This document shows, piece by piece, positions 1 to 8,140 of a stretch of DNA of 64,000 nucleotides (the first letter of the stretch is position 1; each line of letters opens with the position of its first letter). The DNA is taken from NCBI RefSeq assembly GCF_001552215.1, contig NZ_BCQT01000006.1, positions 62,001-126,000 of the forward strand, in the 5' to 3' direction. The DNA comes from Actinomadura macra NBRC 14102. Lineage in GTDB: Bacteria > Actinomycetota > Actinomycetes > Streptosporangiales > Streptosporangiaceae. The notes beneath the pieces were generated by a model. That model ran no database searches, was not told where the DNA came from, and saw nothing but the letters and a program-made list of their open reading frames with translations. Both the position numbers and the translations under genes were made by a program.

Positions 1-939
1 GGCGACCTCCGGGTCGCGGACCTCGGCGAGGAGGCCGGTCCAGAGCCGGTCGTGCACGGTGCGGAACGGCCTGTCCCAGAAGGAGGTCACGGCGGAGTCG
101 GGGGCGGGGAGCCCCCGCCGCCGTTGCAGGGCGCAGAGGGTCTCGGCCGCCTCCGCCAGTCCTTCCTCGCGCTCCCGCCAGTGCGACGCCGAGACGGCCG
201 CCGCGAGCGGCCCGTCCAGTGACGGCGCGATGTCCAGGCGCCCGAAGGCGGTGCCGCGCCACTTCGGGTACGGCGCCCACTCGCGCGAGAGCGCGAACGC
301 CAGGCGGCACAGGTCCTCGGCGATGCGGACGCTCAGCACCCGCGACCCTGTCTCGTCGCCCCGCGAGGCAGTGCGCCCGACCATCGGCATCCACTGCGAC
401 ACGCGTCCCCACCAGGCTGCGAGGACGTACCGCTCGATGTCGGGCGGGTAGCGGCGCAGCGTCTCGCGGACGGGCGCCAACGTCGCCGTCGCGTCCTGGA
501 AGACCGGGCCGGCGGTCACCTCCAGGACGGACTGGCCGGTGAGGCACAACCAGTCCACCGCCGACAGCCCGCGGGTCGGGTCCAGGCCGAGCCGGCTGCG
601 GCAGAAGTCCGCGACGGTCGCGACCTCGACCTTGTGCGTGTCGGTTTCGTCCCAGGACACGGGGAACCGGATGGGATGCCCCCGGTACCGGGCGGGCAGC
701 GCGCGTTCGAGGAGGCGGTCGATCTCGGGCACCGCGTCCGCGTCGTCGACCAGCAGCGTGAGCCGGCAGCCCCAGTCGTGGTCGCGGCTCAGCGCGTCGT
801 CGAACCCGAGCACGTCCGATCCGGAGCCGAGCCGAGCCGCCGCGTACCTGAGCCGGGGCATGGCCCTGGCCAGCAGTGGCCGGACGACGTCCGCGTGGTA
901 GGCCCGCGCGAGCGCGGCCCCGCCCGGTTGATCGTTCAC
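1..939 (-). CDS. DUF4037 nucleotidyltransferase-like protein, C-terminus cut by window edge
   Basis: The frame is open from a GTG at 939 to the left edge, giving 313 codons with no stop. Residues 39-57 read G-S-G-S-D-V-L-G-F-D-D-A-L-S-R-D-H-D-W-G, the nucleotidyltransferase-like signature of DUF4037 proteins, whose substrate is unknown. Later segments such as S-A-V-D-W-L-C and A-A-W-W-G-R-V-S-Q-W also fit that family. An ATG overlaps the GTG in another frame (ATGTGA) and cannot start this gene. It lies 39 bp downstream of the hydrolase gene and may be co-transcribed with it. The C-terminal part is outside the window. Confidence 0.82.
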   Translation of the reverse strand, partial: MNDQPGGAALARAYHADVVRPLLARAMPRLRYAAARLGSGSDVLGFDDALSRDHDWGCRLTLLVDDADAVPEIDRLLERALPARYRGHPIRFPVSWDETDTHKVEVATVADFCRSRLGLDPTRGLSAVDWLCLTGQSVLEVTAGPVFQDATATLAPVRETLRRYPPDIERYVLAAWWGRVSQWMPMVGRTASRGDETGSRVLSVRIAEDLCRLAFALSREWAPYPKWRGTAFGRLDIAPSLDGPLAAAVSASHWREREEGLAEAAETLCALQRRRGLPAPDSAVTSFWDRPFRTVHDRLWTGLLAEVRDPEVA

Positions 940-978
940 ATCCTCACCCCACCAGAGGTCTCCGGCGGGGGCGAGCGG

Positions 979-1860
979 TTATCCGTCCGCGGTGATGCCG
1001 GAGGTGTGCTGGAGGATCGCGGGGACGACCACGTCCCAGGTCCTGCGGGGCAGCTCATTACCCATTCCCGGGACGGTGAGCAGGCGCGCGCCGGGGATCT
1101 CGGCGGCGAGGGCCCGGCCGTTCCCCACGGGAAAGAACGGGTCCTCCTCCCCGTGAACGACCAGCGTGGGCGCGGCGATGTCGCCGAGCCGCTCGCGCCA
1201 GCGATCGCCGCTGTCCAGCGCGGCGAACGCGATCGCCATCTGGTTCGCGCGGTGCGCCTTGCCGGGGTCGCCGTCCGGGACGACGGTGCGGTCGGCGATC
1301 TGCTTGACGCGCTCGCGCGCCTCCGCCTCGTCGAACTCCGGTCCGGTGAGATGGCGCGCGTTCTCGACCATGAACGCCACGACGGACGCACGGTCGGACC
1401 AGTCGACCGGCGGCGGGTTCATGATGTGGGACATCAACTGCGGGGCGTGCTCGGGGAGGTCGGCGTCCGCCGGGCCGGGCGCGGTCGGCCGGGTCGCGAT
1501 CAGGGTGAGGGTCGCGACCCGGTCCGGGTGGTCGAGCGCGAGGAGCTGGGCGATCCAGCCGCCCACCCCGAAGCCCGCGACGTGCGCGCGGGGCAGGTCG
1601 AGGGCGTCCAGCAGCCCGGCGGCGTCGGCGACCAGGTCGCGCAGGGTGTAGTCGGGGGCGTCGGGGTCGGCGGCGGTGGAGCGTCCGGTGCCGCGCAGGT
1701 CGTACCGGACGACGAACCGGCGCAGGTTGCCGAGGCGCTCGCACAGCTCGTCCGGCCAGGTCAGCATCGTGTTGCCGACGAGGAGGAGCGGTGGGTCGGC
1801 GCGGTCACCGAACGTCTCGGCGCACAGCTCCACGCCGTTGGCCTTGATGAGGTTCTCCAT
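979..1860 (-). CDS. alpha/beta-hydrolase fold protein lacking nucleophile and catalytic His
   Basis: A 293-residue protein with a complete alpha/beta-hydrolase layout of the aclacinomycin-methylesterase (RdmC) type. The oxyanion region is G-N-T-M-L-T-W (29-35) and D-L-R-G-T-G-R-S sits near 54-61. The nucleophile elbow, normally G-x-S-x-G, reads G-F-G-V-G at 96-100, so glycine 98 replaces serine. The acid survives as D240 in G-E-E-D-P. The histidine position (normally P-G-M-G-H) is asparagine 268 in P-G-M-G-N. Two of three triad residues are therefore missing in an otherwise intact frame, suggesting a binding or regulatory role rather than ester hydrolysis. It is not an OleB-type enzyme, which needs an aspartate at the elbow. 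Confidence 0.88.
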   Translation of the reverse strand: MENLIKANGVELCAETFGDRADPPLLLVGNTMLTWPDELCERLGNLRRFVVRYDLRGTGRSTAADPDAPDYTLRDLVADAAGLLDALDLPRAHVAGFGVGGWIAQLLALDHPDRVATLTLIATRPTAPGPADADLPEHAPQLMSHIMNPPPVDWSDRASVVAFMVENARHLTGPEFDEAEARERVKQIADRTVVPDGDPGKAHRANQMAIAFAALDSGDRWRERLGDIAAPTLVVHGEEDPFFPVGNGRALAAEIPGARLLTVPGMGNELPRRTWDVVVPAILQHTSGITADG

Positions 1861-1898
1861 ACCGGGTTGGACCAGAGCCGCGCCCGGAACTCATCGCC

Positions 1899-2630
1899 TC
1901 ATCGCTGCTGCGCGGCGATGGCGTCCACGGCGGCGATGATCGTCGTCTCGGCGGCGTCCTTGCGGACGCCGACGCCCGAGAGCACTCCCGTCCCGTCCTC
2001 GAACTCCAGCAGGGCCAGCAGGATGTGCTCGGTCCCGACGTAGTTGTGGCCGAGGCGCAGGGCCTCGCGGAAGGTCAGCTCCAGGGTCTTCTTGGCGTCG
2101 TGGTCGTAGGGGATCAGCTCGGGGACCGGGCCCGCGGCCGCCGGGGGCAGCGCCGCCGTCGCGGCCTCGCGGACGGAGTCGAGCGGCACGCCCAGCGAGA
2201 TGATCGCCTTGGCCGCGATCGCCTCCGGCTCGCTGAGCAGGCCGAGGACGATGTGTGCGGGGGCGATCTGGTCGTTGCCCGCCGCGCGGGCCTCGTTCTG
2301 GGACGCCATCGCGACGTTGCGGGCGCGCTGGGTGAACCGGGAGAAACCCTGCGACGGGTCGATGTCCGGCGCCTGCCCCTTGGCGACGAACCGCTTCTGG
2401 GCGGCCTGCTTGGTGACGCCCATGCTCTTGCCGATGTCCGTCCAGGACGCGCCGGATCGGCGTGCCTGGTCGACGAAGTGGCCGATGAGGTGGTCGGCGA
2501 CGTCGCCGAGGTGCTCCGCGGTGATCACCGCGCTGGTGAGCTGTTCGAGCGCGTCGGAGTGGACCTTCTTGATGGCGTTGATCAGTTCGTCGAGGCGGAC
2601 CTGGCCGGTCGCCTGAGTGGGTTCCGTCAT
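1899..2630 (-). CDS. Clp N-terminal-domain protein with helix-turn-helix
   Basis: 243 residues. Residues about 58-80 (S-G-A-S-W-T-D-I-G-K-S-M-G-V-T-K-Q-A-A-Q-K-R-F) look like a helix-turn-helix. From about 100 to 240 the chain carries two Clp_N-like repeats: the first has I-A-P-A-H-I-V-L-G-L-L, the second V-G-T-E-H-I-L-L-A-L-L, as at the N-terminus of ClpC/ClpA. There is no AAA ATPase module, so it is not a chaperone by itself. The combination suggests a stress-linked DNA-binding protein, possibly acting on its own promoter. The ATG lies 7 nt from a -10 element inside a palindrome, so the message is probably leaderless. Function beyond the domains is unknown. Confidence 0.85.
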   Translation of the reverse strand: MTEPTQATGQVRLDELINAIKKVHSDALEQLTSAVITAEHLGDVADHLIGHFVDQARRSGASWTDIGKSMGVTKQAAQKRFVAKGQAPDIDPSQGFSRFTQRARNVAMASQNEARAAGNDQIAPAHIVLGLLSEPEAIAAKAIISLGVPLDSVREAATAALPPAAAGPVPELIPYDHDAKKTLELTFREALRLGHNYVGTEHILLALLEFEDGTGVLSGVGVRKDAAETTIIAAVDAIAAQQR

Positions 2631-2631
2631 A

Positions 2632-2678
2632 CGTCAACCATAGGTTGACGACCTAGGATCGTCAACCCAAGGTTGACG
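2632..2678 (-). promoter_or_regulatory. leaderless promoter embedded in twin 19-bp palindromes
   Basis: Two identical inverted repeats CGTCAACC-N3-GGTTGACG occupy 2632-2650 and 2660-2678, with centres 28 bp apart. On the minus strand the upstream palindrome supplies a -35 TTGACG (2665-2660), followed by a 17-nt spacer and a -10 TATGGT (2642-2637) inside the second. The first base of the Clp-N gene ATG (2630) is 7 nt beyond the -10, where transcription should begin. A repressor on both palindromes would cover both promoter elements. The identity of the repressor is not known; the HTH of the gene itself is a candidate. The distal palindrome overlaps the end of the reductase gene. Confidence 0.85.
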
Positions 2679-3603
2679 ACCAGGTGGCGGCCCCGGCGAA
2701 CGTCGTCTCGTGCGGGGTGAAACCGAGGATCCGGCGTGCGGCGGTGATGTCGAGGGTCCGCTCGACCGCGAGATGGCCGACGGCGTAGCGGGTGAGGCGC
2801 GGAGGTTCGGGACGGCCGGCCAGCAGGAACGCGCCCTCGACCGCCGCCGCCAAGGGGCCGGCGAGACGAGCGGGCGCATAGACCGGCCGGGCACGGATGC
2901 CGCGTTCGCGCAGGATCGCCCGGAACGCGTCGTCGACCGTGACGGGTGAGGCGTCCGCGACATTGAAGACGCCCGAGTCGACCGGCCCGGTCGCCGCCAG
3001 CACGCACGCCTGGACGAGGTTGGAGATCGAGGTGAGGCTGACGAGCTGGCGGCCCGTCCCGACGGCGGGCAGGATCGGGCCGCGCACCGCCGACAGCACG
3101 CGCGGCAGGAGCGTGGTGTCGCCCGGCCCGTAGACGGCGTGGGGACGCAGCACGATCGCCCCGTGGGCCAGGGCCGCGCGCTCGGCGGCGGCCTTGGACG
3201 CGCCGTAGGCGTTGAGGTAGCGGGCGACCGGCGCCTCGTCCTCGGTGACCATGGCGCTGGGCCGGAACGGGTCGTAGACGCTGGCCGTGCTGACGTGGAC
3301 GAACCGGGCACCGGGAAAGGTCGCCAGCGCGTTGCGGGTGCCGGTGAGGTTCCCGGCGAAGACGTCCGCGGCGGGGCCCCAGTCGGTGACGCTGCCCGCG
3401 CAGTGGACGACGGCCTCGACGAGCGGCGCGTCCCGGAGCGGGCCGAGAGTCAGATCCCACGGGCGATATTCCGCGCCACCCAGGTGCCCGCTCGGAACTT
3501 CCCGTCGGCGGCCGAAACCGTGGGTGGTGACGCCCCGGCCGGTCAGCGCCCGGCACACCGCGCCGCCAACGAAACCGGACGCGCCCGTGACCGCGATTCT
3601 CAC
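2662..3603 (-). CDS. NAD(P)-dependent extended SDR, OleD-like 3-ketoacid reductase
   Basis: 313 residues from the GTG at 3603. It opens with V-T-G-A-S-G-F-V-G-G-A-V (Rossmann G-x-x-G-x-x-G) and has the catalytic Y-G-A-S-K motif in the middle. Length and layout fit extended SDRs of the 3-beta-hydroxysteroid dehydrogenase/OleD type. A longer ATG frame to 3648 would add 15 residues reading into the upstream ligase gene, so the GTG, 13 nt after the ligase stop, is preferred. Downstream of OleA- and OleC-like genes it most likely reduces a 2-alkyl-3-ketoacid to the beta-hydroxyacid. A sugar or sterol substrate is possible from sequence alone. Confidence 0.82.
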   Translation of the reverse strand: MRIAVTGASGFVGGAVCRALTGRGVTTHGFGRRREVPSGHLGGAEYRPWDLTLGPLRDAPLVEAVVHCAGSVTDWGPAADVFAGNLTGTRNALATFPGARFVHVSTASVYDPFRPSAMVTEDEAPVARYLNAYGASKAAAERAALAHGAIVLRPHAVYGPGDTTLLPRVLSAVRGPILPAVGTGRQLVSLTSISNLVQACVLAATGPVDSGVFNVADASPVTVDDAFRAILRERGIRARPVYAPARLAGPLAAAVEGAFLLAGRPEPPRLTRYAVGHLAVERTLDITAARRILGFTPHETTFAGAATWSSTLG

Positions 3604-3616
3604 TGCGCCACCGGCC

Positions 3617-5131
3617 TCACTGCGCCACCAGCTCGCGGAGCCGGGCACGATCGAGTTTGCGGGTGCGTCCGGAGCGGGGCAGCTCGTCCAGGACGACGAC
3701 GCGGTCCGGGAGCGCGTCGTGGTCGATGACGTCCGGGAGGGCGCGGCGCAGCCGGGCGGGAAGGTCGGCCGAGCCCACCACCGCGAGGACGACCTCCTCG
3801 TCTCCCGTCTCCGGATCGGGGACCCCGACGATCGCCGCGTCCGCCACGTCCGGAAGGGCGGCGATGGCGGGTTCGTACAGGCCAGGGTAGAGGTTGAACT
3901 TGCCGCGGATCAGCATGTCCTTCTTGCGCCCGACGAGGACGAGCCGTCCCTCGTCCAGGCGCGCGAGATCGCCGGTGCGGAGTTCCTCGTGGGGTTCCGC
4001 ACCGAGGTAGCCGCGGCACAAATTGGGGCCGGACAGGAGAAGTTCCCCGTCCTCGGCCAGCCGCGCGCCGACACCGGGAAGCGGGGCCCCGAGGAGGTCG
4101 CCGCCGGCGCCGGACGCGGTGTGCGCGAGCTTGTCCTGCGCCGACGCGATGGCGACGGGCAGGATCTCCGTCATCGCGTACACCGACAGGACCTCGGCGG
4201 ACGGCGCCGCCGCGACCGCCCGCCGCAGGATCCCGGCGGGCGCGGGCGCGGCCCCGAGCAGCACGTGCCGCAGCGTCGGCGGCAGCGCTGGGACCGCGTC
4301 CAGGATCTCGGCGAGATGGACGGGCACGCAGAAGGTGTGGGTGGCGGCGCGCTCGCGCATCAGCCGGGCGAACTCCGCGGGCGGGCAGTTCAGCGGGGGC
4401 ATCGACCAGCGGGCCCCCGAGATCAGTGTGGGCAGCCCGAGCATGAGCTGGTCGGTGTGCACGACGTCGCCGGGACCGAGCGGCATCCGCTCCCGGAACA
4501 GCCCGAGGGCCGCCGCGAGCGACGCCTGCGTGTGGACGACCGCGCGCGGGTCGTCCGTCGTCCCGGAGGTGAAGATCACGGCGGCGGGCGCGGCGGGGTC
4601 GCCGTCACCGTCCGGTTCGGGCGCCTCGCCCCGCGCCAGGGCCGCGAACGACAGGGACCGGCGCGGGACGCCGGGCAGGCGGCGCCCGACGTGGATGTGG
4701 GACATCGGCCCCACGCCCGGCACCTCCAGGTCGGCCAGGTTCGGCAGGAGCAGCCCGCGCCGCCGCGCGTACGCCCGCACCGGCCGCAGCCTGCTGCCCG
4801 CGTACAGCACCGCTTCGGCCGCCGACCAGCGCGGCCGGGCCAGCCGCAGCCGCGCGGTGAACATCTCCGGACCGGCCCCGGGGTCGGCGAACACCACGAC
4901 GCCGCCCGCCGCCACGATCCCCAGCGCGAGGACGAGCGACTCGGGCGAGGGCCGTACGGAGCACAGCACCCCCTCCCCCGCCGCGAGACCGCCCGAGCGC
5001 AGCCCGTGACGGACGGCGAGCACCTGCCGCCGTAGTTCCCCGTAGGTCAGCTCCGCGCCGTCTCCGGCGACGAGGGCGACGTGACCGGGCGTCCGTCCCG
5101 CCTGGTCGAGCAACTCCCGGATCAACGTCAC
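3617..5131 (-). CDS. AMP-dependent ligase, OleC-like beta-lactone synthetase candidate
   Basis: 504 residues of the ANL superfamily. The phosphate-binding loop is F-T-S-G-T-T-D-D-P-R, the A5 motif is Y-A-M-T-E-I-L-P-V-A (close to the Y-G-A-T-E-x-L-P-V of OleC enzymes), A7 is L-R-T-G-D-L-A-R-L-D, and a late lysine lies in S-G-R-T-R-K-L-D. The GTG start at 5131 overlaps the P450 stop by 4 bp (GTGA), indicating translational coupling; a longer frame to 5311 is just P450 antiparallel coding. Context next to OleA- and OleD-like genes suggests ATP-dependent closure of a beta-hydroxyacid to a beta-lactone. An ordinary acyl-CoA or acyl-AMP ligase remains possible. Confidence 0.83.
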   Translation of the reverse strand: MTLIRELLDQAGRTPGHVALVAGDGAELTYGELRRQVLAVRHGLRSGGLAAGEGVLCSVRPSPESLVLALGIVAAGGVVVFADPGAGPEMFTARLRLARPRWSAAEAVLYAGSRLRPVRAYARRRGLLLPNLADLEVPGVGPMSHIHVGRRLPGVPRRSLSFAALARGEAPEPDGDGDPAAPAAVIFTSGTTDDPRAVVHTQASLAAALGLFRERMPLGPGDVVHTDQLMLGLPTLISGARWSMPPLNCPPAEFARLMRERAATHTFCVPVHLAEILDAVPALPPTLRHVLLGAAPAPAGILRRAVAAAPSAEVLSVYAMTEILPVAIASAQDKLAHTASGAGGDLLGAPLPGVGARLAEDGELLLSGPNLCRGYLGAEPHEELRTGDLARLDEGRLVLVGRKKDMLIRGKFNLYPGLYEPAIAALPDVADAAIVGVPDPETGDEEVVLAVVGSADLPARLRRALPDVIDHDALPDRVVVLDELPRSGRTRKLDRARLRELVAQ

Positions 5132-6345
5132 GGCGCGCTCCTCTCCGAGCGGACGGCCAGGTGCCGGTAGGTCGGGATCAGGACGTCGCGGGCCGCGGCC
5201 CGCCGGGTGATCCGCAGCGGCGCGGCGGCGAGGAGGGTGCGGGCGACCAGCCGGATCTCGGCCATCGCGAGCGGATAGCCGATGCAGAAGTGCGGGCCCG
5301 CGCCGAACCACAGGCGGCGCAGCTCGGGCGGGTGCAGGCGGTCGAGGTCGAACGGGCCGTACGCGCGGCAGCAGTTGTGCGTGGCGATCAGGACGCGGTC
5401 GCCCGGCCGGACCGCGACCCCGGCCACGGCGGCGGGACGATGGACGCTGCGCAGCATGACCGGCGTCGGGGTCGTGGCGCGCATGGCCTCCTCGATGGCC
5501 CGGTCGAGCAGCCCGCCGGGGTCGGCGGCGACGCGGCCGAGCTGCCCGGAGTCGGTGAGCAGGGCGACCAGGCGGGGCAGCAGGGTCGCGACGGTCTCGG
5601 TGCCGGTGAGGAAGAACGCCCCGGCTGCGCCGCGCGCCTCGTCCGGGGAGAGGCCGAGGGCGCGCATCCGTCCCATCACCGTGGACTCGTCGCCGGCGGC
5701 GTAGGACGCGGCGGCGATGTCACCGAGCGGGTCGAGCACCGCCCGCGCCCGCGCGACCTGGGACGGGGAGAGCCGGCGTGTCCGCAGCGAGATCATGGAA
5801 ACGATCCGCTCGCCCTGCTCGAACAGGTCGCGGAAGGCCGTCTCGTCCCGCGCGTCCAGGCCGATGACCTCGCCGATCACCGCGCCCGCCATGACGCGGG
5901 AGGCGTCCACCAGGTCGACGGCCGCGCCGCGCGCCAGCCGGTCCGCGAGGCGCTCCAGCGGGGCGGACAGCACGCGGGCGCACAGCCCCGCCGCGTAGGA
6001 CGGCGTGAACAGCTCGGCGAGGCGGCGGCGGAGCGCGTGGTGCGCGTCCCCTTCCATGTTGAGCAGGACGGACGGGCCGAGCACCGGCGTCCACAGCTCG
6101 CCCGGCGAGCCCGGCCCGTCCTTGCGGAAGGTCTCACCGTCCATCAGGACGCCGCGGGCGACGGCCGCGTCGTTGACGACGACGCCGACACCCGGAACCC
6201 GCACGGCGGGGCCGCGGCGGGCGATGCCGCGCAGCAGCGGGTACGCCAGCGGGTGCGCGGTCAGGTAGAGCCGCCGTTCCCAGTTCATCGAAGCCCCTGT
6301 GCTCATCGAGGTTCTGCGGTGCTCATCGATGTCTGCGGTGCTCAT
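5128..6345 (-). CDS. cytochrome P450
   Basis: A soluble bacterial P450, 405 residues if started at the ATG whose last two bases overlap the preceding TGA (ATGA, 6342-6345). The I-helix reads F-F-L-T-G-T-E-T-V-A, the K-helix E-x-x-R is E-A-M-R, and the haem loop is F-G-A-G-P-H-F-C-I-G. The N-terminal 20 codons come from an imperfect repeat, so in-frame ATGs also occur at 6306 and 6288; homology-like sequence (N-W-E-R-R-L-Y-L) begins at 6288. The first 19 residues may be untranslated or dispensable. It lies between the glycosyltransferase and the OleC-like ligase and probably oxidises the product of that operon. Confidence 0.93.
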   Translation of the reverse strand: MSTADIDEHRRTSMSTGASMNWERRLYLTAHPLAYPLLRGIARRGPAVRVPGVGVVVNDAAVARGVLMDGETFRKDGPGSPGELWTPVLGPSVLLNMEGDAHHALRRRLAELFTPSYAAGLCARVLSAPLERLADRLARGAAVDLVDASRVMAGAVIGEVIGLDARDETAFRDLFEQGERIVSMISLRTRRLSPSQVARARAVLDPLGDIAAASYAAGDESTVMGRMRALGLSPDEARGAAGAFFLTGTETVATLLPRLVALLTDSGQLGRVAADPGGLLDRAIEEAMRATTPTPVMLRSVHRPAAVAGVAVRPGDRVLIATHNCCRAYGPFDLDRLHPPELRRLWFGAGPHFCIGYPLAMAEIRLVARTLLAAAPLRITRRAAARDVLIPTYRHLAVRSERSAP

Positions 6346-6350
6346 CGAAT
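6286..6350 (-). repeat. staggered TCGATGA repeats at the P450 start
   Basis: On the minus strand the heptamer TCGATGA recurs four times with start codons at 6345, 6326, 6306 and 6288, spaced 19, 20 and 18 nt. The first two copies extend over TCGATGAGCACCGCAGA. The ATGs at 6345, 6306 and 6288 are in the P450 frame; the one at 6326 is not. This looks like slipped-strand duplication of a start site and gives several alternative initiation points. Confidence 0.75.
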
Positions 6351-7094
6351 GTCCACGACGGCGGGCCGGTAGCGGTGGTCGGCGTACCAGCCAAGCGTCC
6401 TGACCAGGCCGAACGCGCGCAGCCGCCGGACGGAGCCGTACACGACGACGTCCTTGCGCAGCCCGTAGGCGGCGGTCACGTAGCGGACGCGGTTGACCAG
6501 CGCCCGGTCCTCGTGAACGTCCTCGATGCACGTGCGCGGGAAGCCGCCCGCCCGCTCGTACAGCGCGGCGGTGATCGCGACGTTGCAGCCGGGCATCATC
6601 ACGTATGGGCCGAGGAAGAGCGGGTCCCGGTTGCCGGGCCGGAACCGCCCGAACAGCGCGGCGACGTCGACGACGGCGGGCAGCAGCCGCCGCTCCCAGA
6701 ACCTGAGCGCGAACTCGTCGGTGCGCGGACGCAGCGGCCCGGACACCATCTCCAGCCCGTCGGCGAAGCCCCGCTTCACCGCCGCGATCCAGCCGTGGTG
6801 CGGCAGGCAGTCGGCGTCGGTGCGGGCGACGTGCGTCGCGCCCGCGGCGATGGCGTGCCGGACGCCGGTGTCGGCGGCGGCACCGGTGCCCTTCTGCGGC
6901 TCCGGGACGATACGGACGTCCAGCATCGGGTGCCGCGCGGCGAACGCCCGGACGACCTCGACGGTCGCGTCGGTGCTGCCGTTGTCGACCACGACGAGCG
7001 AGAAGCCGGTGTCGCTCTGCTCGGCGAGCCGGCGCAGCGTCGCGCCGATCGAACGTTCCTCGTCGTAGGCGGGGATGACGACCCACAGGCGCAT
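6342..7094 (-). CDS. family 2 glycosyltransferase
   Basis: 250 residues from the ATG at 7094, behind a GAGGG six bases upstream. The GT-A fold shows W-V-V-I-P-A-Y-D-E-E at the N-terminus, V-V-V-D-N-G-S-T-D in the middle of the Rossmann half, and R-T-D-A-D-C as the metal-binding D-x-D. A later E-D-V-H-E-D fits the acidic catalytic segment of GT2 enzymes. No membrane helix is evident, so it should be cytoplasmic. The gene sits between the OleA-like ketosynthase (8-nt gap) and the P450 (4-bp overlap), so its acceptor is probably the cluster product. The sugar donor cannot be read from the sequence. Confidence 0.9.
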   Translation of the reverse strand: MRLWVVIPAYDEERSIGATLRRLAEQSDTGFSLVVVDNGSTDATVEVVRAFAARHPMLDVRIVPEPQKGTGAAADTGVRHAIAAGATHVARTDADCLPHHGWIAAVKRGFADGLEMVSGPLRPRTDEFALRFWERRLLPAVVDVAALFGRFRPGNRDPLFLGPYVMMPGCNVAITAALYERAGGFPRTCIEDVHEDRALVNRVRYVTAAYGLRKDVVVYGSVRRLRAFGLVRTLGWYADHRYRPAVVDIR

Positions 7095-7102
7095 GGTCAC
7101 CC

Positions 7103-8140
7103 TCACAGCTCGGCGAAGACCACGCCGAGGCTGATCCCGCCGGCGAGCCCGGCCAGCGCGATCCGGTCGCCCGGCCGGCAGCGGCCTTCGGCCAGCGCGG
7201 TGGCGAGCTGGAGGGGCAGGCCGGCCGACGCCACGTTGCCGTGCTCGGGCAGGGTGACGACCAGCCGGTCCGCCGGGATGCCGAGCGTCGCCCGCAGCGT
7301 CTCCAGATACGGGACGGTCACCTGGTGGATGGCGACGAACGCGAAGTCGTCCCAGGTCAGCCCGGTCTTCTTGAGCGCGGTGTCGAACAGTTCCGGCCCG
7401 CCCGCGACGAACGCCTCCTTCAGGCGCCGACCGTCCCCGCTGAAGTAGGTGCGCTCGGGGTCGCGCGGGTGCATCGATCCGCCGCCTGGGAGCGTTCCGA
7501 TCTGCCAGGCACTGGAGACGGCCGCGAAATCGCGGTAGAAGATCCCGCCGTCGGGGGCGGCCTCCACGAGCATCGCGGCGCCGCCGTCGGAGAGGGTGTA
7601 GCCGGCGAAGGCGTCCGCGAACTGCGCACGGTCGCGGACCTGCCAGCGGATCGCGCGGGACGGGCTCTCCCCGGTGCACACCAGGACGCGCTCGTGCTGG
7701 CCCGTGCGGATCAGGGCGTCCGCCATCTGCAGGCCGTTCAGGAAGCTGTTGCAGGCGTTCTTGACGTCGAACACCGGGCACGTCGCGCCGAGCTTGGCGG
7801 CGACGATGTGCGCGGTGGCGGGCTCGACGAGATCCTGGGACGCCGAGCCGAAGATCAGCAGGTCGACGCCCGTGGCCGGCAGGCCGCGCTCGGCGAGGGC
7901 GCGGCGCGCGGCGGCGACGGCCAGGTCGGACGCCTGCTCGTCGTCGCGCATGACGTGCCGGCGCCGGATGCCGGTCAGCCGCTCGACGATGGTGGGGGGC
8001 GGCCGGTAGCCACCACCTTCCGGGCCGCCCTCCGGGCCGGGCGGGGCGGCGCTCTCGGCCGCGATCCTGGCCTCGACCTCGGCGCTGGTGACGGTCCGTG
8101 CGGGCAGGTGCGCCGCGACGGCGGTGATACGGGCTCTCAT
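7103..8140 (-). CDS. OleA-like thiolase / ketosynthase III (head-to-head condensation)
   Basis: 345 residues of the KAS III/thiolase superfamily. The catalytic triad is C130 (K-N-A-C-N-S-F), H272 (A-I-H-Q-V-T) and N302 (E-H-G-N-V-A-S-A). Glu106 lies in V-E-P-A-T-A, the position that in OleA enzymes supplies the general base from the partner subunit (L-E-P-S in the Xanthomonas enzyme). This separates it from FabH, which starts fatty-acid synthesis. Expected reaction: non-decarboxylative condensation of two acyl-CoAs to a 2-alkyl-3-ketoacid. It is the first gene of the five-gene operon and is divergent from a second P450. Confidence 0.86.
   Translation of the reverse strand: MRARITAVAAHLPARTVTSAEVEARIAAESAAPPGPEGGPEGGGYRPPPTIVERLTGIRRRHVMRDDEQASDLAVAAARRALAERGLPATGVDLLIFGSASQDLVEPATAHIVAAKLGATCPVFDVKNACNSFLNGLQMADALIRTGQHERVLVCTGESPSRAIRWQVRDRAQFADAFAGYTLSDGGAAMLVEAAPDGGIFYRDFAAVSSAWQIGTLPGGGSMHPRDPERTYFSGDGRRLKEAFVAGGPELFDTALKKTGLTWDDFAFVAIHQVTVPYLETLRATLGIPADRLVVTLPEHGNVASAGLPLQLATALAEGRCRPGDRIALAGLAGGISLGVVFAEL

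Noticed and set aside
979..1860. OleB-type beta-lactone decarboxylase for the neighbouring cluster
   Set aside because: The nucleophile position is Gly, not the Asp required, the histidine is Asn, and the gene is separated from the cluster by the Clp-N gene.
634..2043. Long plus-strand frame (469 codons) at the left end
   Set aside because: It is antisense to the DUF4037, hydrolase and Clp-N genes, has Arg/Gly/Val-rich composition and no family features.
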